Origin: Paracoccus alcaliphilus
Lineage (GTDB): Bacteria > Pseudomonadota > Alphaproteobacteria > Rhodobacterales > Rhodobacteraceae
Length of the DNA: 64,000 bases
Assembly (NCBI RefSeq): GCF_028553725.1
Contig: NZ_CP067124.1
Coordinates: 2,676,001 to 2,740,000, forward strand
Reading direction: 5' to 3'
Shown: in pieces, positions 7,880-16,069 of the stretch
Layout: each line of letters opens with the position of its first letter
How positions within the stretch are numbered: the first letter of the stretch is position 1
Position numbers and translations under genes: made by a program
Notes under the pieces: model-generated
What the model was told of the DNA's origin: nothing
The model's input: only the letters and a program-made list of their open reading frames with translations
Databases searched by the model: none

Positions 7880-8800
7880 ATGACCCATTGCATTCTGATC
7901 GGTGCCCCCGTCGATGAGGGCCAGCGCCGTCCCGGTTGCCTGATGGGGCCTGCCGCCTATCGCGTGGCGGGGCTGGCGGGGACGCTGACCGCTCTTGGCC
8001 ACACGGTCGAGGATCTGGGCGATGTCACCCCGGACGCGCCCGGCTCCGAGACCTGCCCGAACCCGGCCATCCACCACCTGCCCGAGATGGTCGCCTGGAC
8101 CCGCGCCCTGCGCGCCGCCGCCGAAGCCGCGATGCCGCAGGGAATGCCGATCTTCATGGGCGGGGATCACGCGCTGGCGTTGGGAACGGTCGCGGGCGTC
8201 GCGGCCCATGCCGCCCGCAGCGGACGCCCGCAATTCGTCATCTGGCTGGACGCACACAGCGATTTCCACACCTTCCGGACCACGACCTCGGGCAATATTC
8301 ACGGCACCCCGATGGCCTATGCCAACGGGCTGGCGGGCTTCGATCCGCTGCCGCCCTTTCCCACGCCGATCCCCGGCGAAAACATCTGCATGTTCGGCAT
8401 CCGCAGCGTCGATCCGGCCGAGCATCAGGCGATGCAGTCCAGTTCGATCATCGTGAACGACATGCGGGTGCTCGACGAACAAGGCATCGTCGCCCCGCTG
8501 CGCAGCTTTCTGGAACGGGTGAAGGCCGAGGACGGGATGCTGCATGTCTCGCTGGATGTCGATTTCCTCGACCCTTCGATCGCGCCCGCAGTCGGCACCA
8601 CGGTTCCGGGCGGCACGACCTTCCGCGAGGCGCATCTGGTGATGGAGCTGCTGCACGAATCGGGGCTTGTCACCTCGCTGGATCTGGTCGAGCTGAACCC
8701 GTTTCTGGACGACCGGGGCCGCACGGCCAAGCTGATGGTCGATCTGGTCGGCAGTCTGATGGGCCGCAAGGTCTTCGACCGCCCGACGCGCAGTTTCTGA
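7880..8800 (+). CDS. rocF: Arginase
   Basis: Manganese enzyme of the ureohydrolase family that hydrolyses arginine to ornithine and urea. About 306 residues. The metal-binding signatures are GGDHA (residues ~93-97), DAHSDFH (~124-130) and SLDVDFLDP (~225-233). The following GTTVPGGTTFREAH is the form found in arginases rather than agmatinases. I chose the ATG at 7880 (MTHCILIGAPVDEG) because AGGAG lies seven bases upstream; an upstream GTG at 7859 would only add an unconserved tail and would sit before that site. With ornithine/acetylornithine aminotransferase and PutA also encoded in the window, it could feed arginine nitrogen and carbon toward glutamate. Agmatinase is the main alternative. 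Confidence 0.92.
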   Translation: MTHCILIGAPVDEGQRRPGCLMGPAAYRVAGLAGTLTALGHTVEDLGDVTPDAPGSETCPNPAIHHLPEMVAWTRALRAAAEAAMPQGMPIFMGGDHALALGTVAGVAAHAARSGRPQFVIWLDAHSDFHTFRTTTSGNIHGTPMAYANGLAGFDPLPPFPTPIPGENICMFGIRSVDPAEHQAMQSSSIIVNDMRVLDEQGIVAPLRSFLERVKAEDGMLHVSLDVDFLDPSIAPAVGTTVPGGTTFREAHLVMELLHESGLVTSLDLVELNPFLDDRGRTAKLMVDLVGSLMGRKVFDRPTRSF

Positions 8801-8925
8801 ACCCGGTTTATGGAATGTCGCGCTTGCCAAGCCTTTGCGGTTTGCGCTAGCCACGACGGACCGGTTTTCCGATTTTCCGGTGATTGCCCGCGCTGCGATC
8901 CATCGCTGCCGCGCAATCGGCCCGT

Positions 8926-9011
8926 GCGGGCGTGATGGAATGGTAGACATATCAGACTTAAAATCTGTGGGCCGTCAGGCCGTGTGGGTTCAAGTCCCAC
9001 CGCCCGCACCA
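8926..9011 (+). tRNA. tRNA-Leu (anticodon UAA)
   Basis: An acceptor stem GCGGGCG (8926-8932) pairs with CGCCCGC (9001-9007), followed by the discriminator A and an encoded CCA (9009-9011). The anticodon loop CTTAAAA gives anticodon TAA. A long variable arm (GGGCC/GGCC around GTCA) marks a class-II tRNA, as expected for leucine. The T-loop reads GGTTCAAGTCC. The 86-nt length with CCA is normal. Confidence 0.95.
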
Positions 9012-9559
9012 TCTCACTTGTAGAGTGAAACAAACCAGCCAACACCTTGGACGGTATGGCTGCTTCTACAGTTCAACCGCCTGTTTCCCTGCTAACAGCG
9101 AACGGCTTCCGCAAAGACAAGTTGCAGCACCGTCCGTCTCGGACATCCCAAGCATTGCACAGAATCACGCTTGTGGCCGCGAACAGTTCTCTGCGCGACT
9201 GGAGCGAGCGCAGGATATCGCGACGCCATCCTTGATCCTCGCGCGGGAGATGGATTTACGGTGGCCGGCGCGGCGCACCCATATCCTCTGCCCGTCAACT
9301 GATTGAGGTTCTGCGACAGCGGCGAAGCCCCCGGCAGCGCCGGCATCTCGACCCGTGCCGACTTGGCCCTTGACCGGACACCTGTCCAGCATCCGGCGCG
9401 GGGGGCATCCCCGAACAGCCGCCGGCGGATCACCGCCAGCGCGAAGGCGGCCAGCAGCACATCGCTGGCGCCGCCACCGCGTCAGACAACGCACCTGCCG
9501 TCAATTCGCTTGTCTTTTCGCCACCACGGTTCGAAGCCGTCGCAATCCGGCCCCGCCCG
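9012..9559. other. 548-bp gap after tRNA-Leu with no recognised gene
   Basis: Between the tRNA and the ygfZ stop I find no frame that looks like a real gene. A minus-strand stretch around 9380-9470 (reading DVLLAAFALAVIRRRLFG) has the look of decayed coding sequence but matches nothing I know. A small hairpin CACT-TGTAG-AGTG sits just after the tRNA. No second copy of the tRNA 3' end is seen in the window, so there is no direct sign of an integrated element. Confidence 0.5.
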
Positions 9560-10279
9560 TCACGGCGCAAGGATGCGTGCCGGGCCGGCCTCCATCCCCT
9601 CGCCCAGCCGGTCAAAGCGGACATGCGCAATGGCGCGGCCGCCCGATTGGGTGAACAGGGTGCCGACCTCGCGGCCATCGCGCCGAATGGAGGTGCCGAT
9701 GGCGGCCTCGCCTTCGATTCCCAGCACCGTCAGGCCCTTGCGCAATTCGGTCTTGTGCTTCATTCGCGCCGTGACTTCCTGCCCGACATAGCAGCCCTTG
9801 CGGAAATCGACGCCGTGCAGACGCTCGAATCCGACCTCCAGAATGAATGTCTCGTTCGGGATCAGTTCGATCAGGGTTTCGGGGATGCAATGCTCGACCC
9901 GGATCGCATCCCAGTCACTGCCGTCATCGCCCTCGGCCCCATACAGCCGCCAGCCAAGCGCCTCGTGCCGCGGATCGGCAATCGCACCGTCCGGCGCCGG
10001 GCCGGTACCACACGCGACGGTCATGTCGGTCTCTTCCAGCAGCACCTTCGAGCGCAGCTTGTACATCGACAGTCGCCGCATCAGGTCATCCGCCAGACGC
10101 GCATCCACGTCCAGCAGCAGGGCATCGCCATCCGGCACGATCAGGAAATCGGCCAGATATTTCCCCTGCGGCGTCAGCAACGCCGCCCAGCACGGCGCGC
10201 GGGTCACATCATTGGTGACCAGTCCCTGAAGGAAATCCCTGTGATCCTCTCCGCTGAGGCGGATAATCCGGCGGTTCAT
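9560..10279 (-). CDS. ygfZ: YgfZ/GcvT-domain folate-binding protein
   Basis: Tetrahydrofolate-binding protein that supports maturation or repair of certain iron-sulfur enzymes (IbaG/IscA pathway in other bacteria). 239 residues. The diagnostic YgfZ motif KGCYVGQE (residues ~160-167) contains the redox-active cysteine, and the N-terminus LSGEDHRDFLQGLVTNDV is typical. The length matches short alphaproteobacterial YgfZ proteins. Its start codon overlaps the stop of the upstream ABC exporter gene by 4 bases (ATGA at 10276-10279), so the two are translationally coupled. Confidence 0.9.
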   Translation of the reverse strand: MNRRIIRLSGEDHRDFLQGLVTNDVTRAPCWAALLTPQGKYLADFLIVPDGDALLLDVDARLADDLMRRLSMYKLRSKVLLEETDMTVACGTGPAPDGAIADPRHEALGWRLYGAEGDDGSDWDAIRVEHCIPETLIELIPNETFILEVGFERLHGVDFRKGCYVGQEVTARMKHKTELRKGLTVLGIEGEAAIGTSIRRDGREVGTLFTQSGGRAIAHVRFDRLGEGMEAGPARILAP

Positions 10280-12081
10280 TCATCTTCTCCGAATTGCAAG
10301 GCGACAAGGCGGGCATATGTGCCGCCCTTTGCCATCAACTGGTCATGGCTGCCCTGTTCGACAACCCTGCCCGCGTCGATCACCACGATCTTGTCGGCAT
10401 TGCGGATGGTGGACAGCCGATGCGCGATGACCAGCGTCGTGCGGCCCTGCGACAAACGGTCCAGCGCATCCTGCACCAGCTTTTCGCTGGCGGTATCCAA
10501 TGCGCTGGTGGCCTCGTCCAGCAGCAGAACCGGCGCATCGCGCAGTACCGCCCGGGCGATCGAGACCCGCTGGCGCTGCCCCCCCGACAGGGCCGTTCCG
10601 CGTGGCCCAACGCGGCTTTCCAGCCCCAGAGGCTGCGCCCGCGCGAAATCGCTGACATGGGCGACCTCCAGCGCGCGCTGAAGCGCATCCTCCGAGGCAT
10701 CGGGGCGGCCCATCAGCACGTTCTCGCGCAGGGTCTCATCGAACAGCGCCGAATCCTGCGCCACGGTCGAGAACTGGTCGCGCAGCACCTCCAGGCCATA
10801 ATCCTGAACCGGCACGCCACCCAGCAGAACCTGCCCACGGTCGGGATCGACCATACGCGTCAGCAGATTGAACACGGTGGATTTACCCGCCCCCGAAGGC
10901 CCGACCAGGGCAGTGGTCTGCCCGGCTTCGGCGGCGAAAGTCAGCCCGTTCAGCACGGTCTGGTCGTCATAGGACAGCCAGACATCTTCCAGCCGGATCG
11001 ACATATCATCGGGTGGCTGCTGCCTTGGCCCCGACAGAATATTGGGTCTTGTGTCAAAGACCTGATAGATCCTCTCAAGACTGGCCGCCGCCGTCTGCCA
11101 GCTGCCGGCCAGCATGCCCAGCCGCCGCATCGGCTGAAAGGCCAGCGCCAGCGCGCTGAAAAAGGCCATGAAATCGCCGACGCTGCGCTCTCCCTCCATG
11201 ACCTGCGCGCCGCCAAGCGCCAGCACCGAGACAAAACCGATGCCGGTGACGATATCGGTCAGCGCCGGGATCACCACGCTGGTGGCGGCGACCTTGACCT
11301 CGGCCTGACGGATGCGGTCGACGATCTCGCCGAAACGCTGCTGCTGCACCGCTTCGGAACGGTTCAGACGGATCGAGGTAACACCATGCAGAACCTCGTC
11401 CAGCCGCGTGGCGCGGGCGCTGGCATTGATCCGGCTTTGCGCCACCTTGCGCCGGATATAGCGCTGAACCAGCGCCGCCGGTGCAATCAGGATCGGCGCC
11501 CCGATCAGCGCCGCCAGCGTCCAGACCGGGTCGATGGCGATCGCCACGCCGAACAGCATCAGCAGCGCAATCACATCGCGCGTCGCCCCGGTGATCAATG
11601 TGGCCCAGACCCCCTGAACCGCGATGGTGTCGCCCTGTATCCGCTCGATCAGGGCGCCGGGCGGATTGTCGCGGAAGAAACGTCCATCCAGCGTCAGGAT
11701 ATGCCCCAGCAGATCGCGCTGCATCAGCGTCGAGATCCCCAGCGAAATGCGCGTCAACAGCGACCGCCCCGCCACCAGAGTCAGCGCACGCAGCAGAAAG
11801 ACACAGAAAATCGCGCCGCCCACCCACCAGATCGCGCCGGTCTCCTTGCCGACGAAGACCCGGTCGAACAGTGGCTTCAGCATCCACGAGATCAGCGCCA
11901 GCGTCGATCCCTCCAGCGTCATCAGCAGGAAGGCAACGCCCATGCTGCCGCGATGCCGGCGCAGATAATCCGTCCAGAAACGGCGGAACAGCGAGGAGGT
12001 TTCTGGGGACGACTGGGCCACGGCATCCTGCAAGTTGTTGTCATCGCGAGCATGACCAGAGCCGTGTCCGGATGCCGCCAT
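10276..12081 (-). CDS. MsbA-like ABC exporter (fused permease and ATPase)
   Basis: Half-transporter of the ABCB type, acting as an inner-membrane homodimer to flip lipids or export hydrophobic compounds. About 601 residues from the ATG at 12081. The membrane domain has six helices (residues ~40-335). The ATPase domain carries Walker A GPSGAGKST, the signature LSGGQRQRVSIARAV, Walker B VLLLDEATSALD and the switch histidine in LVIAHRLSTI. An upstream in-frame start at 12144 would add 21 residues of low-complexity sequence without a ribosome site. It overlaps ygfZ by four bases. Substrate is not deducible; lipid A-core export (MsbA) is the common role for such genes, but a second half-exporter is encoded at 30.4 kb. 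Confidence 0.9.
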   Translation of the reverse strand: MAASGHGSGHARDDNNLQDAVAQSSPETSSLFRRFWTDYLRRHRGSMGVAFLLMTLEGSTLALISWMLKPLFDRVFVGKETGAIWWVGGAIFCVFLLRALTLVAGRSLLTRISLGISTLMQRDLLGHILTLDGRFFRDNPPGALIERIQGDTIAVQGVWATLITGATRDVIALLMLFGVAIAIDPVWTLAALIGAPILIAPAALVQRYIRRKVAQSRINASARATRLDEVLHGVTSIRLNRSEAVQQQRFGEIVDRIRQAEVKVAATSVVIPALTDIVTGIGFVSVLALGGAQVMEGERSVGDFMAFFSALALAFQPMRRLGMLAGSWQTAAASLERIYQVFDTRPNILSGPRQQPPDDMSIRLEDVWLSYDDQTVLNGLTFAAEAGQTTALVGPSGAGKSTVFNLLTRMVDPDRGQVLLGGVPVQDYGLEVLRDQFSTVAQDSALFDETLRENVLMGRPDASEDALQRALEVAHVSDFARAQPLGLESRVGPRGTALSGGQRQRVSIARAVLRDAPVLLLDEATSALDTASEKLVQDALDRLSQGRTTLVIAHRLSTIRNADKIVVIDAGRVVEQGSHDQLMAKGGTYARLVALQFGEDE

Positions 12082-12144
12082 ACCGCCCCCAGCCTTACCC
12101 TGCCCACAGGACCGCAAGCAAGTCACTGACCGACATGAAAGCAA

Positions 12145-12299
12145 AGGGGGCTCGCCGCCCCCTCTTGGCCTGCGGCCAGTTCACCCCGCAGGTATTTTCA
12201 AGGAGCGCGAGAAGCTGACCCTCTCTCGACTGCCCAACCCTCGCACTCCTCCAAAATACCTCGGGGGAGTCGCGGAACGCGACGGGGGCAGCGCCCCCG
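12145..12299. repeat. Inverted pair of REP-like hairpin repeats
   Basis: Two copies of a unit face each other. One copy reads on the minus strand CTCGCGCTCCTTGAAAATACC (12191-12211 region), and the other reads on the plus strand CTCGCACTCCTCCAAAATACC (12240-12260). Each is backed by a GC hairpin: AGGGGGC/GCCCCCT (12145-12151, 12157-12163) on the left and CGGGGGC/GCCCCCG (12283-12289, 12293-12299) on the right. A further stem GTCGCG-GAA-CGCGAC lies at 12269-12283. A third unit occurs at 13509-13562. It lies between the divergent-looking ends of rsmD (stop 12352) and the exporter start and may also terminate transcription. Confidence 0.75.
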
Positions 12300-12351
12300 C
12301 CACGCCTCTCCACGATCAACTGCAGCTTCAGGGTCACACCGGTGGTCCGTG

Positions 12352-12927
12352 CTACAGGCAGGACGCCCCCGGCATCCGCGCCAGTGTCACGATGCTGTCA
12401 CCATAACGCCGCTGGTCGATCTGTGTCAGGGGGGCGGGAATGATCGGGGAACGGGATTCTTCCCAGACAATCATGGCACCGGGCGCGAACCAGCCGCCAG
12501 TAAGGGCCGAGAACATGGCAGCCTCGCCCAGGGATTGACCATAGGGCGGATCGAGAAAGATCAGCGAAAAGGGAGTACCGCGATTGTCCCCCATCCGGGT
12601 GGCATCCCGCCGCCACAGATCGGTGACGCCCATGGCCCGGGCCCGTTCGATATTCGTACGGATCAGGCTGCGCGCCTTTGCCCCGTCATCCACGAAGGTC
12701 ACATGGGCGGCACCCCTCGACAAGGCCTCCAGCCCCAGCGCGCCGGTTCCGGCGAACAGATCCAGCACCCGCGCCTGCGGCACCGGATTGCCATATGCGC
12801 CATTGATCAAGAGGTTGAAGATCGATTCGCGTACCCTGTCGCTGGTGGGGCGCAAATGGGCGGCACGGTCGCCCTCGCCCAGTTCGGCCAGTTTGAGGCC
12901 GCGCAGATTACCGCCCACGATCCGCAT
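12352..12927 (-). CDS. rsmD: 16S rRNA (guanine966-N2)-methyltransferase RsmD
   Basis: SAM-dependent methyltransferase that modifies G966 of 16S rRNA during 30S assembly. 191 residues from the ATG at 12927 (MRIVGGNLRGLKL). The motifs are RPTSDRVRESIFN (residues ~26-38), SAM-binding VLDLFAGTGALGLEALSRG (~53-71) and the catalytic-loop motif FLDPPYG (~128-134). The length matches the family. The frame stays open upstream, but the RsmD-conserved N-terminus starts at this methionine. The peroxiredoxin gene is divergent, with a gap of 85 bases. REP-like repeats follow its stop. Confidence 0.93.
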   Translation of the reverse strand: MRIVGGNLRGLKLAELGEGDRAAHLRPTSDRVRESIFNLLINGAYGNPVPQARVLDLFAGTGALGLEALSRGAAHVTFVDDGAKARSLIRTNIERARAMGVTDLWRRDATRMGDNRGTPFSLIFLDPPYGQSLGEAAMFSALTGGWFAPGAMIVWEESRSPIIPAPLTQIDQRRYGDSIVTLARMPGASCL

Positions 12928-13012
12928 TGCCGTCTCCGTCCGTTCCGCTGGCCTGTTGCCGGACCGCACCCTATAGTCGCCGCGAATCCGTTGCAATTCA
13001 GGAGGACGTCCC

Positions 13013-13498
13013 ATGACCATCACCGTCGGAGACAAACTGCCCGCGGGCAAGGCCCTGCGCGTCGGCGACAGCGGCCCGGAAGAGGTCGATCTGGCCGAAC
13101 TGGCCAGCGGCCGGGTGGCGGTCTTCGGGCTGCCGGGCGCCTTTACCGGCACTTGCACCAATGCGCATATGCCCAGCTTCATCCGCAGCGCCGACGCCTT
13201 CCGCGACAAGGGTATTTCCCGCATCGTCTGCCTGACCGTGAACGACCCCTTCGTCACCGACGCCTGGGCCAGGGCAACCGGCGCCGACAAGGCCGGGATC
13301 GAGGTTCTGGCCGATGCCGATGGCAGCGTCACCAAAGCTCTGGGTCTGTCCTTTGATGCGCCCCCAGCCGGGCTTTACGGTCGCTGCAAACGATTTGCCG
13401 CATTGCTGAACGAGGGCAGCTTCGAGGTGGTCGAAATCGAGGATTCGCCCGGCACATGCAGCGTCAGTGCCGGCGAGGCTTTGCTGGAAAAAGCCTGA
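13013..13498 (+). CDS. Peroxiredoxin (Prx5 type)
   Basis: Thiol peroxidase that reduces hydrogen peroxide and organic hydroperoxides in the cytoplasm. 161 residues. The catalytic pattern P-x3-T-x2-C is present as PGAFTGTC (residues ~41-48), with the peroxidatic cysteine at the end. The usual proline between the threonines (AFTPTC) is glycine here, which is a mild variant. An additional cysteine in SPGTCSVSAGEALL near the C-terminus could be the resolving cysteine of atypical 2-Cys Prx5 enzymes. A strong AGGAGG lies just upstream of the ATG. A 9-bp GC hairpin follows the stop. Confidence 0.93.
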   Translation: MTITVGDKLPAGKALRVGDSGPEEVDLAELASGRVAVFGLPGAFTGTCTNAHMPSFIRSADAFRDKGISRIVCLTVNDPFVTDAWARATGADKAGIEVLADADGSVTKALGLSFDAPPAGLYGRCKRFAALLNEGSFEVVEIEDSPGTCSVSAGEALLEKA

Positions 13499-13508
13499 CC
13501 CACCTTCC

Positions 13509-13562
13509 TCGCACTCCTTGAAAATACCTTCGGGGGGTTCCGGGGGGCAGACAGCCCCCCGG
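13509..13562. repeat. Third REP-like unit ending in a strong GC hairpin, probable bidirectional terminator
   Basis: CTCGCACTCCTTGAAAATACC followed by CGGGGGG and a perfect 9-bp stem (13540-13548 with 13554-13562, 5-base loop). It has the same layout as the units at 12145-12299. It lies between the convergent peroxiredoxin and acyltransferase genes, where a terminator is expected. Confidence 0.75.
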
Positions 13563-13587
13563 CCATCGCGGGACGCAAGGAACACGC

Positions 13588-14718
13588 TCAGCCCTTGCGG
13601 AACGGCGTCCAATCGGCCAGCGCCTCGATCTCCTGCCCCATCGCCTCGCGTTCACGGTCCAGATAATCGGCAAGGGCGCGCAGGAAGCCTTCGTCCCGCA
13701 CCCAATGCAGCGAATGGATCTCGACCGGCTCATAACCCCGCGCCAGCTTGTGCTCGCCTTGCGCGCCCGCCTCGACCCGCGCCAGCCCATGCGCGATCGC
13801 ATAGTCGATGGCCTGATGATAACACAGCTCGAAATGCAGGAAGGCGTGATCCTCGACGCAGCCCCAGTAGCGGCCATAAAGCGCGTCGGCGCCTATGAAG
13901 TTCAGCGCCCCGGCGATCGGCTGACCGTCGCGCTCGGCCAGAACCAGCAGGATATCCTCGCGCATCGTCTGCTGAATACAGTCGAAGAAAGCCCGCGTCA
14001 GATAGGGCCGCCCCCATTTGCGGCTGCCGGTGTCCTGATAGAATTGCCAGAAGATATCCCAATGCTCTGGCCGCAAATCATCGCCGGTCAGTTGCCGGAT
14101 CGTGCCACCGAAATCGGCCGCGCGCGCCCGTTCCTTGCGGATCGCCTTGCGCTTGCGCGACGACAGCGCCGCCAGAAAATCGTCATAGCTGCCATAGCCC
14201 CGGTTCAGCCAGTGGAACTGCTGGGTCACGCGGGGCAGAAAGCCCGCCCCGGCCCCCTCTTGCGCCTCGGCCTCGGTGCAGAAGGTGATATGCGCGCCCG
14301 AACAGCCTGCGCGCCCGGCGATCTGCGCCATGCCCGACAGCAGCGCCTGCCGGATGGCCGGATCGGGCGACAGCAGGCGCGGCCCCGTCGCGGGCGTGAA
14401 GGGCACCGCGCATTGCAGCTTGGGATAGTAATGCCCGCCCGCCCGCGTATAGGCGTCGGCCCAGGCGTGATCGAAGATATATTCGCCCTGACTGTGCGAT
14501 TTCGCGTAAAGCGGTGCTGCACCAAGGATCTTCCCGTCACCTTCGACCGTCAGATGCAGGGGTTGCCAGCCGCTGCCCCGCCCGACCGAGCCGGAATCCT
14601 CCAGCGCCGCCAGAAAACGGTGGCTGACAAAGGGGTTGCCGCCCGCCAGCCGGTCCCAGTCGGCAGCGGGGACGGCGCTGATCGCGTCATGGGTGCTGAT
14701 GGTCAGGGTCGTGTTCAT
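13588..14718 (-). CDS. COG3146/DUF482 GNAT-fold N-acyltransferase
   Basis: Predicted acyltransferase related to FemAB/peptidoglycan-biosynthesis GNAT proteins; the substrate is unknown. 376 residues from the ATG at 14718. Family features visible are the N-terminal DWDRLAGGNPFVSHRFLAALE, HAWADAYTRAGGHYYPKLQCAVPF, the basic SSRKRKAIRKERARA segment and the strongly conserved C-terminal GRYWGCVEDHAFLHFELCYHQ and GAQGEHKLARGYEP. The length is typical. It is convergent with the peroxiredoxin gene and is followed upstream by a glycerophosphodiesterase gene after 95 bases. Confident of family, not of function. Confidence 0.85.
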   Translation of the reverse strand: MNTTLTISTHDAISAVPAADWDRLAGGNPFVSHRFLAALEDSGSVGRGSGWQPLHLTVEGDGKILGAAPLYAKSHSQGEYIFDHAWADAYTRAGGHYYPKLQCAVPFTPATGPRLLSPDPAIRQALLSGMAQIAGRAGCSGAHITFCTEAEAQEGAGAGFLPRVTQQFHWLNRGYGSYDDFLAALSSRKRKAIRKERARAADFGGTIRQLTGDDLRPEHWDIFWQFYQDTGSRKWGRPYLTRAFFDCIQQTMREDILLVLAERDGQPIAGALNFIGADALYGRYWGCVEDHAFLHFELCYHQAIDYAIAHGLARVEAGAQGEHKLARGYEPVEIHSLHWVRDEGFLRALADYLDREREAMGQEIEALADWTPFRKG

Positions 14719-14813
14719 GGGCCTATCCTGACAGGGTGCGCAGACCATCCCGCAATGCGGCAACAGGGACATGAACCGGCCCGCGACGTTGGGCCGGTTC
14801 TGCGCGAAGGGCG

Positions 14814-15566
14814 CTATTTCGGCGCCGGATAATGTTCGAACGTGATGTTATGGGCGATGCGGCGCGCGGCGGCCTCTTGACCCGGCGAACGGATCGTCCA
14901 GCACAGTATCCCGGCCCCCATCGCCTTCAGCGCATCGACGCGCGGATTGTCCAGATCGTGGTGATCATGCGAGATGAAGCTGGCCCCCACTGCATCGTAA
15001 TCCGTGATCGCGGCCAGATGCTCACGCTCTTGCTCCGACAGGGTCGGGAAATCCCCGGCTGCGAAGGCGCAGGTGGTCAGGCCGACCGGTATCTCGGGCG
15101 CGATGGCGTGAAAGGCGGCGACGATCTGCGGATTGAAGGACATCAGCGCCACCGGCCCGGCATAGCCCTTCAGCGCCTCGGCCACCGGGACATGCAGCGG
15201 CACGGCTTGCCCGCCCTGCCCGTCCGGCTGGTCCTTGATCTCGATCAGCAGCGGCACCCGACCCGAGACCAGATCCAGAAACTGCGCCAGAGTCGGCACC
15301 GTTTCCGCGCTGCCCAGCAGGGCCACCTGCCCCAGCGTGGCGGCATCCAGCCCGTCCACACGCCCCTCGCGCCCGGTCAGGCGATGCAGGTCATAGTCGT
15401 GAAACACCATAGCCACCCCGTCCGAGGATGGCTGGATATCCAGTTCGATCCCATAGCCCGCATCGATGGCCGCCTGCGCGGCGGCAAGGCTGTTTTCCGG
15501 GATGCCCGGCCCATGCAGCCCGCGATGGGCGATGGGCAGGGTCAGGAACTTCTGCGGCAGGATCAT
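14814..15566 (-). CDS. Glycerophosphodiester phosphodiesterase
   Basis: Cytoplasmic GDPD of the UgpQ type, hydrolysing glycerophosphodiesters to glycerol-3-phosphate and an alcohol. 250 residues without a signal peptide. The motif IAHRGLHGPGIPENS (residues ~12-26) carries the catalytic His-Arg. It is followed by the metal-binding ELDIQPSSDG and the second catalytic histidine in MVFHDYDLHRLT, and then LLIEIK. The start codon overlaps the RidA stop by one base (TGATG), so the pair is co-translated. Confidence 0.92.
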   Translation of the reverse strand: MILPQKFLTLPIAHRGLHGPGIPENSLAAAQAAIDAGYGIELDIQPSSDGVAMVFHDYDLHRLTGREGRVDGLDAATLGQVALLGSAETVPTLAQFLDLVSGRVPLLIEIKDQPDGQGGQAVPLHVPVAEALKGYAGPVALMSFNPQIVAAFHAIAPEIPVGLTTCAFAAGDFPTLSEQEREHLAAITDYDAVGASFISHDHHDLDNPRVDALKAMGAGILCWTIRSPGQEAAARRIAHNITFEHYPAPK

Positions 15567-16021
15567 CAGGCGATCTCGAACACCGCCTCGATCTCGACCG
15601 AGACGCCAAGCGGCAGCGACGGGGCCGAAACGGCGGCGCGGGCATGGCGGCCGGCATCGCCGAACACCTGAACCATCAGGTCCGAGCAGCCGTTGACGAC
15701 CTTCGGCTGTTCGGTGAAATCCGGGGTCGAGTTCACGAAGCCGGTCAGTTTCACGACGCGCTTCACCCGGTCCAGATCGCCGACGGCGGCCTTCAATTGC
15801 GCGATCAGCGCCAGACCGCAGCGGCGCGCGGCCTCGGCGCCCTGCTCGACCGACATCGCATCGCCCAGCTTGCCGGTGATCAGCCCGGCCTCATTCTGGC
15901 TGATCTGGCCCGAGATGAAGACCAGATTGCCGGTCTGCACGAAGGGCACGTAATTGGCGGCGGGGGCAGGCGCGTCCGGCAGGGTGATTCCCAGCTCGGT
16001 CAGTCGATTCTCGATGCTCAT
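15566..16021 (-). CDS. RidA/YjgF-family protein
   Basis: Member of the RidA family, some of which hydrolyse reactive enamines/imines released by PLP enzymes. 151 residues, longer than the 128-residue RidA archetype and fitting the subfamily starting MSIENRLTELGI. The motif FVQTGNLVFISGQIS is near residues 27-41, and the C-terminus LPLGVSVEIEAVFEIA is typical. The position of the archetypal arginine (IR-N) is occupied by GRHARAAVSAPSLP, so an Arg precedes the AAVSA motif. Deaminase activity is an inference. It forms a pair with the glycerophosphodiesterase gene; smc lies 48 bases upstream on the same strand. Confidence 0.88.
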   Translation of the reverse strand: MSIENRLTELGITLPDAPAPAANYVPFVQTGNLVFISGQISQNEAGLITGKLGDAMSVEQGAEAARRCGLALIAQLKAAVGDLDRVKRVVKLTGFVNSTPDFTEQPKVVNGCSDLMVQVFGDAGRHARAAVSAPSLPLGVSVEIEAVFEIA

Positions 16022-16069
16022 GTTAACCTCGTCATGGCAGATTCGAGCGGCACCGTAACAAGGCCCGCG

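Noticed and set aside
8926..9011. tRNA-Leu as the attachment site of an integrated element
   Set aside because: No integrase gene and no second copy of the tRNA 3' end were seen within the window.
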